A DNA stretch of 64,000 nucleotides from the NCBI RefSeq assembly GCF_017744115.1, contig NZ_JAGHQW010000009.1, positions 1 to 64,000 of the forward strand, read 5' to 3'. The translations under genes were made by a program, and so were the position numbers. Every line of letters begins with the position of its first letter. The stretch's first letter is position 1. The notes below the pieces were generated by a model. That model ran no database searches. It was not told where the DNA came from and was given only the letters and a program-made list of their open reading frames with translations. Positions 10,166-19,285 of the stretch are shown here, in pieces. The DNA is from Salinisphaera sp. G21_0. Its GTDB lineage: Bacteria; Pseudomonadota; Gammaproteobacteria; Pseudomonadales; Endozoicomonadaceae.

Positions 10166-10861
10166 ATGAAAACGATTGGATTGATTGGTGGGATGAGTTG
10201 GGAGTCAACTCTAAGCTACTACAAGGGAATTAATGAAGGCGTTAAGACATCTCTTGGGGGGTTACATTCAGCCAGGGTCGCCCTCTACAGTGTCGATTTC
10301 GCTGAAATTGAGAAGCTTCAGCATCAGGGTGAGTGGGATAAGACAGCAGAGATCCTGTCCGCTGCGGCTCGTTCTGTTGAAGCAGGTGGGGCTGATTTCT
10401 TTTTAATTTGCACTAACACCATGCATAAGGTGGCAGAGGCTGTTGAAAAATCCGTTGCTATTCCTCTGGTGCATATTGCTGATGCAACCGGCGAGCTTCT
10501 CGTTAAAGATGGTATAAAACGGGTTGGTTTATTGGGCACTCGCTTCACCATGGAGCAAGCGTTTTATAAAAATCGCTTGTCGGACAAGTTTGGTATAGAA
10601 GTTGTTATTCCGGATGAAGCTGAACGGGAGGTAGTCCATCAGGTTATTCACACAGAACTCTGTCTTGGCCAGATCAACAACGCTTCCCGCAACCAATATT
10701 TGAAGATCATTAGCAGCCTGCATAACCAAGGGGCTGAGGCAGTAATTCTTGGCTGTACTGAAATTGCCTTGTTGGTTCAACAGACCCAGACGACCATACC
10801 ACTGTATGACACAACAGAAATACATGCGCAAAAGGCAGTGAAGTTAGCGATCAGTGAATAA
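10166..10861 (+). CDS. Aspartate/glutamate racemase family protein (231 aa)
   Basis: This protein belongs to the cofactor-independent Asp/Glu racemase superfamily and is close to the YgeA/RacX type, which interconverts L- and D-amino acids by two-base proton transfer. The start MKTIGLIGGMSWESTLSYY is the family's N-terminal signature. The two catalytic cysteines are in FFLICTNTMHK (about residue 82) and VILGCTEIALL (about residue 193). Length is normal and the ORF appears intact. It is cytoplasmic, with no signal peptide. It stands alone, with non-coding DNA on both sides and no operon partner. The exact substrate cannot be told from sequence; several members act on amino acids other than aspartate. 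Confidence 0.92.
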   Translation: MKTIGLIGGMSWESTLSYYKGINEGVKTSLGGLHSARVALYSVDFAEIEKLQHQGEWDKTAEILSAAARSVEAGGADFFLICTNTMHKVAEAVEKSVAIPLVHIADATGELLVKDGIKRVGLLGTRFTMEQAFYKNRLSDKFGIEVVIPDEAEREVVHQVIHTELCLGQINNASRNQYLKIISSLHNQGAEAVILGCTEIALLVQQTQTTIPLYDTTEIHAQKAVKLAISE

Positions 10862-11202
10862 AATAAACGGGTGGTAAATCGTAGACAGTTTCGAAAGTGC
10901 GTATACCTGAATTGCTGGAAGAAATAGCACCTCATCAATCGCTTGATGAGGCTTCAGGGGCTATGTTTGCCAGTTTGCTGAAAGCAGGCACTCTTCCCGG
11001 ATGAGGAAATTACTTTTACTATCCCATCGGGGGCTACCAGTAATTATCCCGATTTTATCCGGTAGCAATGATTCGCGAACTGTGTGACTTAGTTTGCGTC
11101 CATCAACTCTGCTCATAAACCGCGCCCCTGAAAGTGGCGACAGTCTACTCAAATTTGATGTGGAAGGTTTTGGCACATATCAATATGTGAGGAGTACATT
11201 AA
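10862..11202. other. Gap between the racemase gene and the 275-aa gene
   Basis: The only structure I can support is a perfect 8-bp inverted repeat, CCTCATCA (10930-10937) with TGATGAGG (10944-10951). It could end racemase transcription, but no T-run follows it. A minus-strand frame at 10961-11176 (71 codons) has no ribosome-binding site or recognisable motif and I do not call it. Confidence 0.4.
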
Positions 11203-12030
11203 TCAATCTTCGACATATATGGAGAGAAAAGGCTGATTATCTCGCCCCAATCCTCCAGAAATATGCCCGAGAGAGCGTGTACTGTATTTGGGCAGCACTT
11301 TTAACAAGTCATTTCTAATATGCCATTGCTGAGCCAGTTCCAGGAGGAAGGGTAATGCATCTGCCACTGATAACTGTCCCTTATAGCAATTGATATCAAA
11401 GGATTGTCTTGCATTGTCTTTCCCGATAACTTCAAGATAAATGAGCTGTGACCCTGCCAAAGATCGGTTTTGAAAAAGTACAGGGCTCAGGAAGTATTTG
11501 AAAATCGCATCATTAATAACTGTGAGTGATTTTATGCGGTTATGTATTTCAGTCAGTGTTAAAAGTGGGTAACACCAGTAAATATCTTCCTTCCAATGTT
11601 CTGGACTGTCAGCTTCCCATTTATATCCACGATTCAGGGCAAAAGGTTGACGATCATGTTTACCTTGTTGAATGAGGGAAACAAGAAAGTCCCAGTATTC
11701 CAAATATACTTTTAATGTTGCTTTATCATCCATCTCCTCTATTCCAAATAAAAGTGTGTCTGCATTTTGAATATTGTTGAGGATTTGACGTATGACCTCC
11801 TGCGGGACATTGAGAAATTTTAAAAATAAAGACCACTCCTCAATGGTTTTCTGCTCTTTTTCAAAACCCATCAGTATTCTGCGGTCTATGACTTGGCCAG
11901 GCTTCAGCTTAATAGATCGTTCTTTCTGGAATGCAGACTGGATACTGCAACAGCCGTGAAAAAAATTTTTTGTGTCGAGTCGCTGGAATAAATCATCGAA
12001 TTTTTTTGGGGTTGAATTAGCAGATAGCAT
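11203..12030 (-). CDS. Hypothetical protein, 275 aa
   Basis: I do not recognise this protein. It appears soluble and mixed alpha/beta, with no signal peptide or membrane helix. It begins MLSANSTPKKFDDLFQRL and ends FLSIYVED. A central aromatic-rich stretch (EDIYWCYPLLTLTEIHNRI) and a C-terminal basic helix are visible, but no catalytic signature. It is encoded convergently with the racemase and lies 35 bp from a MITE that separates it from the secretion locus, so it is probably not part of that operon. The ORF is intact and its base composition resembles that of its neighbours, which supports a real gene. Confidence 0.6.
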   Translation of the reverse strand: MLSANSTPKKFDDLFQRLDTKNFFHGCCSIQSAFQKERSIKLKPGQVIDRRILMGFEKEQKTIEEWSLFLKFLNVPQEVIRQILNNIQNADTLLFGIEEMDDKATLKVYLEYWDFLVSLIQQGKHDRQPFALNRGYKWEADSPEHWKEDIYWCYPLLTLTEIHNRIKSLTVINDAIFKYFLSPVLFQNRSLAGSQLIYLEVIGKDNARQSFDINCYKGQLSVADALPFLLELAQQWHIRNDLLKVLPKYSTRSLGHISGGLGRDNQPFLSIYVED

Positions 12031-12065
12031 AATTGGTTCTCATGGCCATGATAGTATTGAACATT

Positions 12066-12239
12066 CTTAGGGTGGACATTAAGCTTACCCCTCCATTTTC
12101 AATGGCTTTTGAATGGAACCACGAAGGAGACAAAGAGCACGAAGGAAAAGAAAATCTCTTCTTTGTGCTCTTCGTGTCCTTCGTGGTTCCATCTTTAACT
12201 TCCCGAAGAGGGGAGTAGACGCTTAATGTCTACCCTAAG
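12066..12239. mobile_element. 174-bp MITE with 19-bp terminal inverted repeats and 10-bp target duplication
   Basis: The element runs from CTTAGGGTGGACATTAAGC (12066-12084) to its inverted copy at 12221-12239, with one mismatch in 19 bases. It is flanked by identical direct repeats ATTGAACATT at 12056-12065 and 12240-12249, the mark of a transposition event. Inside lies a second, long imperfect palindrome (12115-12190) built from the GAACCACGAAGGA / CACGAAGAGCAC motif, a sequence type seen dispersed in many proteobacteria. It has no coding capacity; the plus-strand frame across it is a by-product. The RNA could fold into a long hairpin and would act as an insulator between the 275-aa gene and the adaptor gene. 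Confidence 0.85.
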
Positions 12240-12289
12240 ATTGAACATTAGGATACGGATGCATTTCGATTTTCTATCAAAGCAAAAAA

Positions 12290-13066
12290 TCATTGAATGC
12301 TACTCGGTATTGCTGAAATTTCTATACGACACCGTGAACCTGCAATCAGTTGCAGTTGATCATTGTTGACCTCAACGGTGATGCCAAAGGTATCACTGGC
12401 CGCATCAATAATAGGGTCAAGAGTTTTTATCCGCGCTGTGAATCCTTGCTCAGAACCTTTGGTAAACAAAGTTATGGGGGTATCTTTTTTGATGTGTCCG
12501 TAAAGATCTGCCTGAAAAATGACCTGGGCATGCAGTGGGTCGAGACTAACCACCTGTAGAAAATGAGAGTCGTCGATATATTCCCCCGGCTCTTTAACAA
12601 CATCGGTAATGACGCCGGAAAAAGGACTGCGGACTTCCCGCTGGCGCAGTCGGACAAGTGCTTCCTCGGCCTGCAGCATGGCAAGCCTTTTTTCGGTCAA
12701 CAGTTCATCCTGCTCGTGGTCAGAGATCAGCTTATCTTTGTAGAGAGCTTCATTACGTTGCAGTTTGCGCTCAGCAAAATCCAGTCGAGCTCTCGCCGTT
12801 TTCAGGGTTGCCTGTTCGATATCTGAATTCAAAACCATAAGAACCTGACCTTTTTTGACGGTGTCGCCCCGTTGCACCTTCAGGTCACGAATGATACCGG
12901 GCACTTCGCTGCTCAAATCTGAACTTTTACTGGGCTCCAGAAGGCAGCTAAGCTGACCGAAATCGGTTGTGCTGGTCTGTGCGAATATGACCTGAGCACA
13001 GGAGGATAAAAGCAGTGCAGAAATAATGGTGGAGATTTGACGTTTAGTGCTGGTCATGGAATTCAT
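12290..13066 (-). CDS. Periplasmic adaptor subunit (HlyD/RND membrane-fusion family), 258 aa
   Basis: This protein links an inner-membrane exporter to an outer-membrane channel. It has an N-terminal export signal (residues about 10-30, ALLLSSCAQVIFA; SSC could be a lipobox-like cleavage site). A barrel-sandwich half motif VPGIIRDLKVQRGDTVKKGQ follows, then an alpha-helical hairpin (about residues 85-140), the second lipoyl half VRSPFSGVITDVVKEPGEYI and a short beta-barrel. At 258 residues it is short for the family and lacks the membrane-proximal domain. Its ATG overlaps the stop of the SecA-like gene by four bases (ATGA), so the two are translationally coupled. It is the last gene of the four-gene minus-strand operon. 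Context says it serves the giant LEPR-XLL protein rather than drug efflux. Confidence 0.85.
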   Translation of the reverse strand: MNSMTSTKRQISTIISALLLSSCAQVIFAQTSTTDFGQLSCLLEPSKSSDLSSEVPGIIRDLKVQRGDTVKKGQVLMVLNSDIEQATLKTARARLDFAERKLQRNEALYKDKLISDHEQDELLTEKRLAMLQAEEALVRLRQREVRSPFSGVITDVVKEPGEYIDDSHFLQVVSLDPLHAQVIFQADLYGHIKKDTPITLFTKGSEQGFTARIKTLDPIIDAASDTFGITVEVNNDQLQLIAGSRCRIEISAIPSSIQ

Positions 13067-15078
13067 ACCCGCGAATTGGCAAATGAAAGAAGTTCCCGTT
13101 GATGCTCGTCACTGCGTAGTAAGTGTTTACGGGCTCGTTCATGCTTGTGTTCAAACTGGCTCTGGCAAAAACGGAAAGTTATTAATGCACACCAGTTTTT
13201 CAGAAATATTGGGAGTGGAAGATTGAATAGTTGTTGCAGTATCCCAGACCATTTTGAACTCAAAAGAGAGTCTTCAAGGGATAACAGGAGTTCATAACTT
13301 CCGCGGTCACCCTGGCGTGCACAACGGCCAATCAGCTGCCGGTCGATACGTGATGATTCGTGCAAGCCGGTAATAATGACATGAAGACCTCCGTTGTCGT
13401 CTGTTACTTCGTCGATCTTAATATCAGTGCCCCGCCCAGCCATGCTGGTGGCAATAGTGATCGTGCCGGGCGCACCGGCCTTGGCAACGATATCCGCTTC
13501 AAACTTATCCTGTCGGGCATTGAGAACCTGATGATCGATGTTCGCTTCGTCCATATACTGGCTCAGCTGCTCAGAGTCGGCCAGAGATAAAGTGCCAATC
13601 AATACGGGGCGATTTTTTGCTCTCAAGGTTCTCACCCGGGACACCACAGCCTGCCATTTTTGGTGCTCTTTCTGAAAGATTCTATAGTGGAGAAATTGTC
13701 TCCGACTGGTTTTGTGGGTGGGAATATCGACTACTGGCAGATTGTAAACCCTCCATAGTTCACTGCGTACATGACTGGTGGTTCCGGTCATACCCGACAG
13801 GTGATGAAAGTGACGGAAAAAGTTTTGAAAGCTGATGCTCGCCAAGGTTTCTCTGGGGGCCGATAAAGGGCAGTTTTCTTTTATTTCGATCAGCTGATGA
13901 AGCCCTTGCTCCCAAGTGCGATCCGGCATCATCCTGCCTGTGTGCTCATCGATAATAACGACCTTTCGTTGTTTCATCGAGTCATCAATCAAATACTGTT
14001 TATCGCGTTCGAAGAGATGCCAGGCCGTTAAGGCCTGTCTGATAAGTTCTAATCGGCGTACCCGTCCTTTCCAGAGCGCCCCGTGGTTTTTAGTGAGTTT
14101 GGCTATTTGCTCTTCACCGGAAGGAGTGATTTCGATATAGCGTCGATCTTTCCAGATTTTGTAGTCTTTACCTTCACACAGTTCAGGAACGATCGTCATG
14201 GCTTGAGCATAGAGTTCCTGCTGGACAGCGATGGGAGCTTCTTCTCCTGAGATAATCAGTGGTGTGCGGGCTTCATCCAGTAAAACGCTGTCCGCTTCAT
14301 CCACGACGGCGAAGTGGAGGCCGCGCAGCATCAGTTCGTCTATATCAGTGGTTTTATGTTTACTGGAAGGGTTAAGCAGTTTCTGCGCATGAAGATTAAG
14401 CGAGCTGTTTTTACCTTCCAGAATGATGCTGTCTTTCAAATAATCAAAAGCCAGTTCGTTGTTAGTGCAATAAACAATATCGCAGGCATATTGCGACTGT
14501 CGTTCACTGGTTTGCAGCCCCTGAATAATAACACCAACACTAAGCCCCAGCCGTTGATACACCGGCATCATCAGTTCAGCATCGCGCTGTGTTAAGTAAT
14601 CGTTAACCGTTACAAGATAGGATGGAATGCCTGCAAGAGCTGCAGCAGCAACGGGTAATGTGGCGGTCAGTGTTTTGCCTTCACCTGTCTGCATCTGGCC
14701 AATATTGCCATAGATAATGGCAAGCCCCCCCAGCAACTGGGAATCAAAATGATACATACCCAACTCACGACCAGACACTTCTCGTATAACTGCAAACGCT
14801 TTGGTTACTGAAGTGTGAGTGAGTCCTTTCTTCTGCAATACTGATTTAAGAACATGGATTTCGTTGTCCAGTCCTGAATCAGAAAGTGCAGATAAACCAG
14901 ACTGATAGCTTTTTATTTTCCAGAGGAGAGGGTAGTACATCCAAACCTGAGCCTGAACAGGGCGCAGAACGATTGACGTTATCCAGCGCCAGATTCGTGC
15001 TGACATCTGCTGCCCGGGAATGGATTTCTGAGGGCGGTCTAGTGTTGAAGCCGGTCGTCGTTGTGGAAGCTTAAACAT
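13063..15078 (-). CDS. SecA-like translocase ATPase, shortened accessory form (671 aa)
   Basis: SecA is the cytoplasmic ATPase motor that pushes proteins through SecYEG. Here Walker A is QTGEGKT (about residues 130-136). Motif II is VVDEADSVLLDEARTPLI, and later motifs are MAGRGTDIKIDE and DRQLIGRCARQGDRGSYELL. At 671 residues it is well short of the 830-900 of housekeeping SecA, and it has no C-terminal cysteine-rich SecB-binding tail. It therefore looks like an accessory, SecA2-like paralogue. I chose the ATG at 15078 rather than a TTG one codon upstream. It overlaps the M50-HlyD gene by eight bases. Its place between an M50-HlyD fusion and an adaptor, opposite a giant surface protein, implies a dedicated export motor. 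Confidence 0.88.
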   Translation of the reverse strand: MFKLPQRRPASTLDRPQKSIPGQQMSARIWRWITSIVLRPVQAQVWMYYPLLWKIKSYQSGLSALSDSGLDNEIHVLKSVLQKKGLTHTSVTKAFAVIREVSGRELGMYHFDSQLLGGLAIIYGNIGQMQTGEGKTLTATLPVAAAALAGIPSYLVTVNDYLTQRDAELMMPVYQRLGLSVGVIIQGLQTSERQSQYACDIVYCTNNELAFDYLKDSIILEGKNSSLNLHAQKLLNPSSKHKTTDIDELMLRGLHFAVVDEADSVLLDEARTPLIISGEEAPIAVQQELYAQAMTIVPELCEGKDYKIWKDRRYIEITPSGEEQIAKLTKNHGALWKGRVRRLELIRQALTAWHLFERDKQYLIDDSMKQRKVVIIDEHTGRMMPDRTWEQGLHQLIEIKENCPLSAPRETLASISFQNFFRHFHHLSGMTGTTSHVRSELWRVYNLPVVDIPTHKTSRRQFLHYRIFQKEHQKWQAVVSRVRTLRAKNRPVLIGTLSLADSEQLSQYMDEANIDHQVLNARQDKFEADIVAKAGAPGTITIATSMAGRGTDIKIDEVTDDNGGLHVIITGLHESSRIDRQLIGRCARQGDRGSYELLLSLEDSLLSSKWSGILQQLFNLPLPIFLKNWCALITFRFCQSQFEHKHERARKHLLRSDEHQRELLSFANSRV

Positions 15079-17212
15079 CAAACTGCCTCAGGAATAGTCG
15101 TCTTATATCTCGATACCACCTCCAGAATAGTGGCTCAGGGTCATGTTCAAAAAGCACATGCAGGCGCTCATCAAAGCGCTGGCGGGGTGCATTTTCAGCT
15201 TCAATATCGACCCGGAAGTAACCCTGATAACTTTGCAGTTCATATTCTCGATCTGGAGCAAGAGCGATGAGGCCACCACCTTCAGTTGATAATATATGAC
15301 TTGGAAGAATGTGGGTTGATGAAGGATGTTGCCTGATAATCTCGGCGTGGTATTCCTGATTTGGAGAAGAGCTAAACTTCAGGGAAACTTGTTTGGTTTG
15401 ATTCCTGACCTGATCGATATCACTCTCAGAAATCACCGTAGTTAGAGGTAAGTGGTCGTAATTGACGATGTAACCCAGTACATCACCACGTTGAAAGTAC
15501 TTGCCATCAATGCCTGAACGATCAATAACCACTAACTCACCATCGGTCACTCCGTTAATAGTCAGTGCGCGGATACGTTCTGTGGCTTCCAGGAGTTCAT
15601 TATTAATAAATTGCACTTCTTGGGAAAGAATGTCGGACTGAGTCCGGTCATCAATTGCAGCCTGGTATCTCAGCCTGGCTTCACTGGCCTGGGCGGTTAA
15701 CACTTTCTTTCGGGCGATAAGTTCAGGGGCGTCCATAGTGAAAATGGAATCGCCGGCAGATACTTCAGAACCCGTTTCTGCCCACTGCTTTTCAATAAAG
15801 CCATTAGCCGGAGCCCGGATGATGGCTTCTTGCGGGATATAAACGACACCTTGGCTATAGGTTTGATAGGGCATCGGGATCATCAGCAATAGTGATAAAA
15901 CAAGGCCAACGCAGATGCAGGAATATAGGTAAATGGTTTTTCTTTTATGCCAGAGCTGAGGGTCAGAGACTGGTTTGGCAATCATTTTGGTAATAGGTGC
16001 TAACAAGCTGCTCCAGATAGACCAGCAGGCCAGTAAAACACCAATAAAAAGATATTTGGAAGCAACCAGTAGCGAAATAGCCACCATCACGAACAGTCGG
16101 TATATGTAGGATAAAACAGCATAACCGACTAGCCAGATGGATTCTGAACGGCTTTGGGTGACGGATTTTAAGCCCTGAACCTTCAACAGGTATTGCTTCA
16201 CCAGATAACCCACCTGAGCATTCCCTCTGGCGGCAAGGTTGGGTATTTCAAGGTAATCAGCCAGAACATAATAGGCATCGAAGCGCAGCAATGGGTTGCC
16301 ATTGAAGAGCAGGGTAGAGAAACCGCCAATCAACATCACATTGAAAGCCAGTGCGCGCACGACACCCGGTTCAACACTGACCCAGATTATCATGGCAATA
16401 GCTGACATCAGCAGTTCGCCAAGAATACCAACGGCACCCACGAACATTCGTTGATATTTGTTATGAAAAGAAGATGCTGCGGATGCATCAACATAAGGCA
16501 CTGGAAACATGACCAGTAGCATAACCCCCATCTCGTGTACTTCGCCGCCCCAGCGCTTAACGGCGTAGGCATGCCCTAACTCATGAATGAGTTTTACAAA
16601 GGGGTAGACTAGCGCCATCATCAGCAGGTTTTCTGTAGCCAATAAGCGGTCGCTGAGATTTTCTGTCAGGGGTTCCCAGTGAGTGATGGCCAGTACGCCA
16701 CCCAGTAAAATAATGAATAAAAAGGCAATAGCGCCTAAACGGCTGAAGATGGCTATGGCAATAGATGATGTTGCAGAAAGAAATGCTTCCGGGTCTACCA
16801 ATGGTATTCGTATGCTCAAGGGAGATTTAATCTGTTGCAGCCACTTGTTACGGATAACTTGTGATCGTTGTTTTTGTAATTGATCAATATCGGGCAGTTT
16901 GTCCGTTTGAATGACGTTAGCTTTGTTGAGCTGGCCCACCAGCTGGATAACTTCATCCTGAGTGGGTAGATTGTCCCCCAGCTCTTCACAGGCTATTTCC
17001 CAAATCTGTTGAAGAGTACGAGTGCCATCCATCAGGGCGATTATCTGATAGGCCGCAGGCTTGAACCGGTGGAACTGGCCTGTCACATGATCCTGAAGTA
17101 CATACCAGACGTTGTCCCGATACACGTGGCGGTGGATATGGGCATGCTTTCTAAGCCGGACTTTAAGGTCTGCCACCTTATACCATGAGCTGCTGAACAG
17201 TGATCCTGACAT
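15071..17212 (-). CDS. PqqD-like / M50 site-2 metalloprotease / HlyD fusion membrane protein (713 aa)
   Basis: Three parts are visible. Residues about 28-102 form a PqqD-like winged-helix domain (VTGQFHRFKPAAYQIIALMD), a peptide-binding fold. Residues about 150-430 are multi-spanning with the zinc site HELGH (210-214) and NGNPLLRFDAYY (304-315), whose aspartate supplies the third ligand as in M50 site-2 proteases. From about residue 445 there is a membrane helix followed by a HlyD-like barrel-sandwich and hairpin (IIRAPANGFIEKQWAETGSE). Proteins of this make-up are usually annotated as putative peptide zinc metalloproteases in export loci. The start is supported by GAGGT six bases upstream, overlapping the stop of the GAF-HlyD gene. 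It probably recognises, and perhaps trims, the secreted substrate while forming part of the envelope bridge. Confidence 0.88.
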   Translation of the reverse strand: MSGSLFSSSWYKVADLKVRLRKHAHIHRHVYRDNVWYVLQDHVTGQFHRFKPAAYQIIALMDGTRTLQQIWEIACEELGDNLPTQDEVIQLVGQLNKANVIQTDKLPDIDQLQKQRSQVIRNKWLQQIKSPLSIRIPLVDPEAFLSATSSIAIAIFSRLGAIAFLFIILLGGVLAITHWEPLTENLSDRLLATENLLMMALVYPFVKLIHELGHAYAVKRWGGEVHEMGVMLLVMFPVPYVDASAASSFHNKYQRMFVGAVGILGELLMSAIAMIIWVSVEPGVVRALAFNVMLIGGFSTLLFNGNPLLRFDAYYVLADYLEIPNLAARGNAQVGYLVKQYLLKVQGLKSVTQSRSESIWLVGYAVLSYIYRLFVMVAISLLVASKYLFIGVLLACWSIWSSLLAPITKMIAKPVSDPQLWHKRKTIYLYSCICVGLVLSLLLMIPMPYQTYSQGVVYIPQEAIIRAPANGFIEKQWAETGSEVSAGDSIFTMDAPELIARKKVLTAQASEARLRYQAAIDDRTQSDILSQEVQFINNELLEATERIRALTINGVTDGELVVIDRSGIDGKYFQRGDVLGYIVNYDHLPLTTVISESDIDQVRNQTKQVSLKFSSSPNQEYHAEIIRQHPSSTHILPSHILSTEGGGLIALAPDREYELQSYQGYFRVDIEAENAPRQRFDERLHVLFEHDPEPLFWRWYRDIRRLFLRQFDV

Positions 17213-17220
17213 CCGTTACC

Positions 17221-19080
17221 TCAACCCCACCAGGCCCATAGTTTAAGCTGAAGCCACTCCCGGGTTTCCCTTAGCCAGATGCCCAGAAGATTCCGCTCAT
17301 CAATAATGATTTTGCCGATGCCTTCCATTCCGGGCTGTATAAGACTCGTGTCGGATAAGAGCTCACCCTCAACGATAAAGTAGGTAGAACCATCCAATGC
17401 TTCGGTTAAAGGCGTGATTTTGCTAAGGGTAAAATCAAAAGATGTTTCCGGCAGGGCTGAAAGATGAGCAGTACCTTCTTGTCCAGGCTGAATATCAGCA
17501 ATTCTATTTTCCGGGACCAACATTTTTATGCGGTATTCATCCAGTTCAGATACCGATAATAAAACCTCTCCTTTGGTGACTGAGCTGCCAAGTCGCTGAT
17601 CAAGGTCGCCGCTGATAACCAGTCCATCAAAGGGGGCGGTCAGGTTGGCTCTCATTAACTGGCTATTGACCAGCTCCAGCTGCGCTTCAGCCTGTTGAAG
17701 CTGTGCCGTGATGATATTGATTTTTGCCCGGTCCCTGAGTGCCAGGGCTTCCTGATACTGGCGATTAAGCTTTGCCTGTTCTGATAGCCATTTCAGTTTT
17801 TCCAGCCGCAGATCCCGATCATCAAGGCTGATGAGCGTATCTCCGGAATTGACTGTATCACCAGCGCGCGCATGGGTGCTCTCTATATAGCCATCATAAG
17901 GTGCCACAATTGCTCGCTGGGCTGAGCTTTCAATTCTGGCCTGGGTTGATAAGCGATAGGTGCCGGTTGCAAAGGTAAAGAATACAGAAAAGACGACTAA
18001 CAACAGAGCGGCCAGTTTTCTTCCCGGGTAATTTGGCCCTGTAAGTCGTTTAAACTGGGTTTTCCAAGAGTCTACCGCTTTTTGCCACAGTGAAAGATCA
18101 TTCTGACGTTTGTCGTTCAGAGAAGGGCTGATGAGACTGATAATACTCTGGCAAAGCGCTACCTGTTCATCGGTAAAAGGGTAGGCAGGGCTGGTTTCAA
18201 GAACAATGGCACCAGTCACTTTATGGTCGGAATATACAGGTATTGATAATATGCAGGCATCGCCCTGTAGCCCGGACAGTGCTTTATGGGCAAGCGTCAG
18301 TGCTGACCCATTGTTTTCTGTTTGGGGGAATCGAATAGGGCGGTCCTGATCGATAGATTCATCCATGACCTGTTCAATGGCACGAACCAGGTTCATTTTT
18401 TTGCCAAACTGTGTGTTGTGGGACAGGTACTTCAACGTCGTGTGATGGTTATGGTATTCACCCAGACTGACCCGATCACAATTAAAAAGAGTAGCCAGCT
18501 CTGTGACCAGCCCTATGGCTGCTGCAGAATAATTTGGTTCCGATAGCACTCTGGCGAGAATATTGACCCGGTCAGAAGTGCATTTCTGTTGAAAATTCAG
18601 CGCGTCAAAGCGGTGCTGATAATCAATAATCTCAAGCCCCGCAGTACTCCATTGAAGCGACGCCATCGCTTTTTGCAATGCTTCCTGAGAGTTGGCTTGC
18701 AGTGCAATGGCGACCAATGCTATAGGGCGCTGGTTAGGAAGAGATGGATCATTGGATTGTACCGGGTAGAGGAGAGCAAATGTTTCGCTACTGCTCCCAT
18801 CACTATGCAGTGTACTGATTTGTGGTTGATCCCAATGGGAGAGTTGGCTGGCCAGTGCTTCCAGCCTTGGGAAATAAGTTGAGCTCTTTTGGCAGGATGC
18901 CACGTTGAAGAGCACGTTATCAGTTTGGACCATGATCAGGCTGCAATGCAGTCCGTCAATCATATAGTTCTGACCAAGCAGCCACTCCTTATAATAGTCA
19001 GCCGATGTCTGGTGAGTCAGCTGGCTATTGTCTTGTCGTATTTTTTCGGAGTCAGAAACTGCTTGTTCATCCATTGGCAT
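17221..19080 (-). CDS. GAF-domain HlyD-family adaptor protein (619 aa)
   Basis: The first 350 residues are cytoplasmic and contain a GAF-type sensor domain (about 175-320, with FNCDRVSLGEYHNHH and GDACILSIPVYSDHKVTGAI). A single membrane helix follows (AALLLVVFSVFFTFATG, about 358-378). The rest is a HlyD-type periplasmic adaptor with the lipoyl halves AIVAPYDGYIESTHARAGD and LTAPFDGLVISGD, separated by a helical hairpin. The layout suggests that a cytoplasmic ligand or signal could gate the export bridge. It is the first gene of the minus-strand operon, divergent from tolC, with a second in-frame ATG two codons in. The next gene follows after 8 bp. The GAF ligand is unknown. Confidence 0.87.
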   Translation of the reverse strand: MPMDEQAVSDSEKIRQDNSQLTHQTSADYYKEWLLGQNYMIDGLHCSLIMVQTDNVLFNVASCQKSSTYFPRLEALASQLSHWDQPQISTLHSDGSSSETFALLYPVQSNDPSLPNQRPIALVAIALQANSQEALQKAMASLQWSTAGLEIIDYQHRFDALNFQQKCTSDRVNILARVLSEPNYSAAAIGLVTELATLFNCDRVSLGEYHNHHTTLKYLSHNTQFGKKMNLVRAIEQVMDESIDQDRPIRFPQTENNGSALTLAHKALSGLQGDACILSIPVYSDHKVTGAIVLETSPAYPFTDEQVALCQSIISLISPSLNDKRQNDLSLWQKAVDSWKTQFKRLTGPNYPGRKLAALLLVVFSVFFTFATGTYRLSTQARIESSAQRAIVAPYDGYIESTHARAGDTVNSGDTLISLDDRDLRLEKLKWLSEQAKLNRQYQEALALRDRAKINIITAQLQQAEAQLELVNSQLMRANLTAPFDGLVISGDLDQRLGSSVTKGEVLLSVSELDEYRIKMLVPENRIADIQPGQEGTAHLSALPETSFDFTLSKITPLTEALDGSTYFIVEGELLSDTSLIQPGMEGIGKIIIDERNLLGIWLRETREWLQLKLWAWWG

Positions 19081-19161
19081 TCGCTTCTATACGGCTGATT
19101 TTTTTTAGAAACCCATGGTGAAACTAAGGGTATTATTTTGTTAACTTTTGCACACTTCTTC

Positions 19162-19190
19162 TTGAAAGTGCTTGCCATTTATTTTTTAAT
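19162..19190 (+). promoter_or_regulatory. Candidate sigma70 promoter for the tolC-sapC-giant gene unit
   Basis: TTGAAA (19162-19167) and TTTAAT (19185-19190) are separated by 17 bases, an optimal spacing. They lie about 95 bp before the chosen TolC start, in the AT-rich divergent region between the two halves of the locus. No operator was identified. Confidence 0.4.
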
Positions 19191-19285
19191 CAACAGTTAA
19201 ATAAAATATCAATAAAAAGTAAGTACGTATATACCCTTTCAGGGTGTTCGTCGAAATGTCACCGCTCAAGGAGGGGGTCGTGAAC

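Noticed and set aside
10961-11176. Minus-strand 71-codon frame between the racemase and the 275-aa gene
   Set aside because: No ribosome-binding site, no motif and no coupling with a neighbour.
12033-12218. Plus-strand 61-codon frame
   Set aside because: It lies almost entirely inside the MITE palindrome and reflects the inverted repeat.
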